Source: Paratrimastix pyriformis (lineage: Eukaryota > Preaxostyla > Paratrimastigidae). Taken from it: 64,000 bases of DNA. Under the pieces are notes generated by a model. The model searched no databases. It was not told where the DNA came from and saw only the letters and a program-made list of their open reading frames with translations. This document shows, piece by piece, positions 62,320 to 64,000 of the stretch. The translations under genes were made by a program, and so were the position numbers. How positions within the stretch are numbered: position 1 is the stretch's first letter; each line of letters starts with the position of its first letter. The stretch is from contig JAPMOS010000010.1 in assembly GCA_027972325.1 (NCBI GenBank), positions 248,001 to 312,000 of the forward strand, in the 5' to 3' direction.

Positions 62320-63097
62320 TCAAAAGACTGTCAGGAGGGCGAAGACCACGTAGAACAGGGCCACCGGGTATGCGATGAGCCACTGCAGCTCAGAGTTGTT
62401 CAGCGAGATGGTGAACATCCGCGTGGCCGAGTAGACGGCCCACAGGAGACAGAGCACCGAAAGGCACATCCCAAGGATGCCGCTAGCAAGGGGGGTCAGC
62501 GAAACGCGGCGTTTCGAAGGGAAGACAGACGTGAGGGAGATGAAGAGAGAGAAGAAGGCAAGAGGAAGCATCGGAAGAAGGCAGTAACCCAGGGTGCTGT
62601 AAACGTTGTACATGGAGATACCGCCGGCGCTCATCAGCGTCACCAGGATGGCGATGGCCAGCCCACCCCCAAAGCCGAACCCGTAGACGTAGGAGAAGTG
62701 TAACTTCCCCCTCTACAGGGTGGAAATAACAAAAAATTGATAAAAGTGTCATCTGGGCACAGACGCAAAGGAGGATCATTCCGTAAACGAGAAGAAATAG
62801 CATGGGACCCGCCATTTCACCTTGAGCAAGGAGTTGTTCGGGCACGGGCCGGAAAGGATTGAGAACGCACAAAGTGCGCTGGAAAATGTCATGAAAATCA
62901 ATGCCCAGCTCTACCAAGGACAAAGTTGGGCGGAGAGCGAACGAATCGATCAAACCTTCCATCAGAGGCTTCTCGTCTTCTTCGAGAGGCTCCTCACTAT
63001 CAGGGGCCCCAAAAGGAAGGGAGGTTCGACCACCATAACGGGTCGGAGGACTGTACGGGTTGCTATCGAAGATGACGGGGCGCAGGTCTCGACGCAT
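62320..63097 (-). CDS. YIPF5: YIPF5/Yip1 Golgi membrane protein
   Basis: Yip1/YIPF5 is a five-helix membrane protein of ER-Golgi COPII vesicles that binds Ypt/Rab GTPases. The start at 63097 gives MRRDLRPVIFDSNPYSPPTR, YGG. Later LVELGIDFHDIFQRTLCVLN, PFRPVPEQLLAQGEMAGPML, FLLVYGMILLC. A short intron with donor GTCTGT leads to RGKLHFSYVYGFGFGGGLAI, AILVTLMSAGGISMYNVYST, LGYCLLPMLPLAFFSLFISL, SLTPLASGILGMCLSVLCLL, SATRMFTISLNNSELQWLIA and YPVALFYVVFALLTVF, with TGA ending at 62320. ELGI, LCVLNPF, DLAGP-like EMAGP and VLGYCLLPM-like TLGYCLLPM blocks match YIPF5 throughout. An upstream 5' exon cannot be excluded. Confidence 0.95.
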
Positions 63098-63190
63098 CAC
63101 TGCTGGAACGACCAGAAGGGTTCTTGCCGAATCCGGCGGGGCGCGAGAAGAGAAAGCGGACAGCGAAGGAAGGCCCACTATTTATAACGC

Positions 63191-64000
63191 TCATGAACCG
63201 ATCCGCTCGTAGAAGAGCATGTAGCACTGAGCCTGGCGGACATCGCTCCACGCGACGGGTGTGGAATCTGTGTCGCTGAGCATCAACCACTGATCACCGG
63301 CGTCAGAACCTCTCGCTTCGGTTCCTTCACCACCACCAAATTTGCGCGGGCGAGGACCCAGAAGGCGTTCGTCCTCAGGGGTCGCCTCTTCGTCCTCGCC
63401 CTGGTCAGGAGGGGGAGAGTCACGGGGTGCGGGTGCCGGTCCGGCCGCAGGGGCGGTTGATGTGCTTGGGGATGCGGTTGGTGGGTGCGCGAGTGCCCGC
63501 CGAAAGGCGATATAATGGCCAAATCTTGCCCCGCTCCCCAAGTGTTGCAGCACAGCGCAAAGGCGGTATGAGAAGTGAGGGGGTTCGGCAACTGGAGCGA
63601 GAGGGAGAACCGAAGAGGCGTTGAAAGAACCCGAGGAGGATACTGCCAGGAAAGGGCCCAGTTCAAGGAATTGATCAAACCAAACATGCGTCGGGCACTT
63701 GTGCTCGCCCCCTGGGGAAACCAAGGTTTCAGAAACGCAATGCGCACAAAAGACAGACGTTGCGGGTCGTAGCGGAGGCGCTGAATGGTGATCGTCAACA
63801 GCTTGGGAGGGACAGAAAGATGGTGTAACTGCCATGCGGCGCCCACGACGCGACGGCAGGGAGGAGGGGGCGTGTCCTGATCTGCTGTGGGCGGGGCGAA
63901 GAGGGGCGCTGGGTGGAATGGAGGGATCGGCGAAACATCGGGGGGTGGGGGAGCCGGGGGAACCGAGGGCAATTCGGGGGAAAGGGAAGGAGACGCGGGG
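63191..64000 (-). CDS. Ubiquitin-specific protease, C-terminal part (5' end outside window)
   Basis: USPs hydrolyse isopeptide bonds of ubiquitin with a Cys-His-Asp triad. The leftward frame reads LSVPPKLLTITIQRLRYDPQ (the beta-strand before the His box), FDQFLELGPFLAVSSSGSFN, PPHFSYRLCAVLQHLGSGAR and FGHYIAFRR (the GHY catalytic His). After an acidic, Pro-rich insert come QWLMLSDTDSTPVAWSDVRQ (candidate third-triad Asp/Asn) and AQCYMLFYERIGS with the stop at 63191. AQxYMLFYER is the classical USP end. The Cys box lies beyond the right edge. At least one intron is needed between LSFVRIAFLKPWF and the next segment. The subgroup is unknown. Confidence 0.88.
   Translation of the reverse strand, partial: PRVSFPFPRIALGSPGSPTPRCFADPSIPPSAPLRPAHSRSGHAPSSLPSRRGRRMAVTPSFCPSQAVDDHHSAPPLRPATSVFCAHCVSETLVSPGGEHKCPTHVWFDQFLELGPFLAVSSSGSFNASSVLPLAPVAEPPHFSYRLCAVLQHLGSGARFGHYIAFRRALAHPPTASPSTSTAPAAGPAPAPRDSPPPDQGEDEEATPEDERLLGPRPRKFGGGEGTEARGSDAGDQWLMLSDTDSTPVAWSDVRQAQCYMLFYERIGS

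Noticed and set aside
1-64000. Looked for reverse transcriptase, integrase, transposase, capsid or envelope-like genes and for long terminal repeats
   Set aside because: None was recognised. The only repeated segments are the 80-bp dispersed unit, the NYN-gene fragment and simple tandem repeats.
1-64000. Looked for tRNA, rRNA and snRNA genes
   Set aside because: No cloverleaf with A and B boxes, rRNA core or U1/U2 snRNA-like sequence was noticed by eye. A covariance-model scan would be needed to exclude them.

Overview
This is nuclear DNA of a unicellular eukaryote. About 27 protein genes are packed on both strands. Most are interrupted by short introns, and exon sequence is conserved with eukaryote-only families: VPS45, YIPF5, KISH/TMEM167, Dim1/TXNL4A, NAA50, SGT, ZNF277, STIMATE/TMEM110, ELMO, laforin, NEK-type kinase. 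The DNA is very GC-rich, with many simple repeats and Pro/Ala-rich protein stretches. The species cannot be named from sequence alone. A GC-rich free-living protist (for example a preaxostylan metamonad or a nucleariid-like opisthokont) fits, at low confidence.

Layout, left to right (approximate coding limits). 1-3970 (+) C-terminal part of a GH31 glycosidase; 4202-7960 (-) a disordered protein; 8438-11015 (-) UNC93-like membrane protein; 11890-16665 (+) ELMO-domain protein; 17035-17565 (-) Dim1; 17902-18901 (-) EF-hand protein; 19062-27251 (-) a very long chromodomain+UBA protein, possibly more than one gene; 27321-27909 and 28074-28789 (+) two unrecognised small genes; 28868-32662 (-) VPS45; 32790-34877 (-) SGT co-chaperone; 34914-35636 (+) NAA50; 35736-38077 (-) ZNF277; 38188-38786 (+) RING-H2; 39073-41979 (+) NEK-like kinase; 42119-42438 (-) KISH; 43009-45192 (-) UBA-NYN-cold-shock protein; about 45319-45930 (+) unknown; 47278-48607 (+) SCP-type CTD phosphatase; 49059-49888 (+) Arf-like GTPase; 49941-52325 (-) SNM1-type nuclease; 52324-55078 (+) a second UBA-NYN-cold-shock protein; 55515-57910 (-) NPRL2-like; 57964-59542 (+) laforin-like; 59964-61624 (+) STIMATE-like; 62320-63097 (-) YIPF5; 63191-64000 (-) C-terminal end of a ubiquitin-specific protease.

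The genes do not form one pathway. They are housekeeping genes of membrane traffic (VPS45, YIPF5, KISH, Arf-like), splicing (Dim1), protein quality control (SGT, RING, USP), glycan metabolism (GH31, laforin) and signalling. What stands out is genome style. First, 5' splice sites, placed by requiring conserved protein to read across the join, are mostly GTCTGT/GTCTGC-like with a pyrimidine at +3. Second, most genes have an AT-richer 5' part and a strongly GC-rich, low-complexity 3' part. Third, divergent genes lie extremely close, once with overlapping ATG codons. Fourth, runs of C lie on the sense strand of introns. The most novel protein finding is a pair of paralogues joining a UBA-like N-terminus, an NYN (PIN-like) ribonuclease domain and a cold-shock domain, with a decayed third fragment between them.
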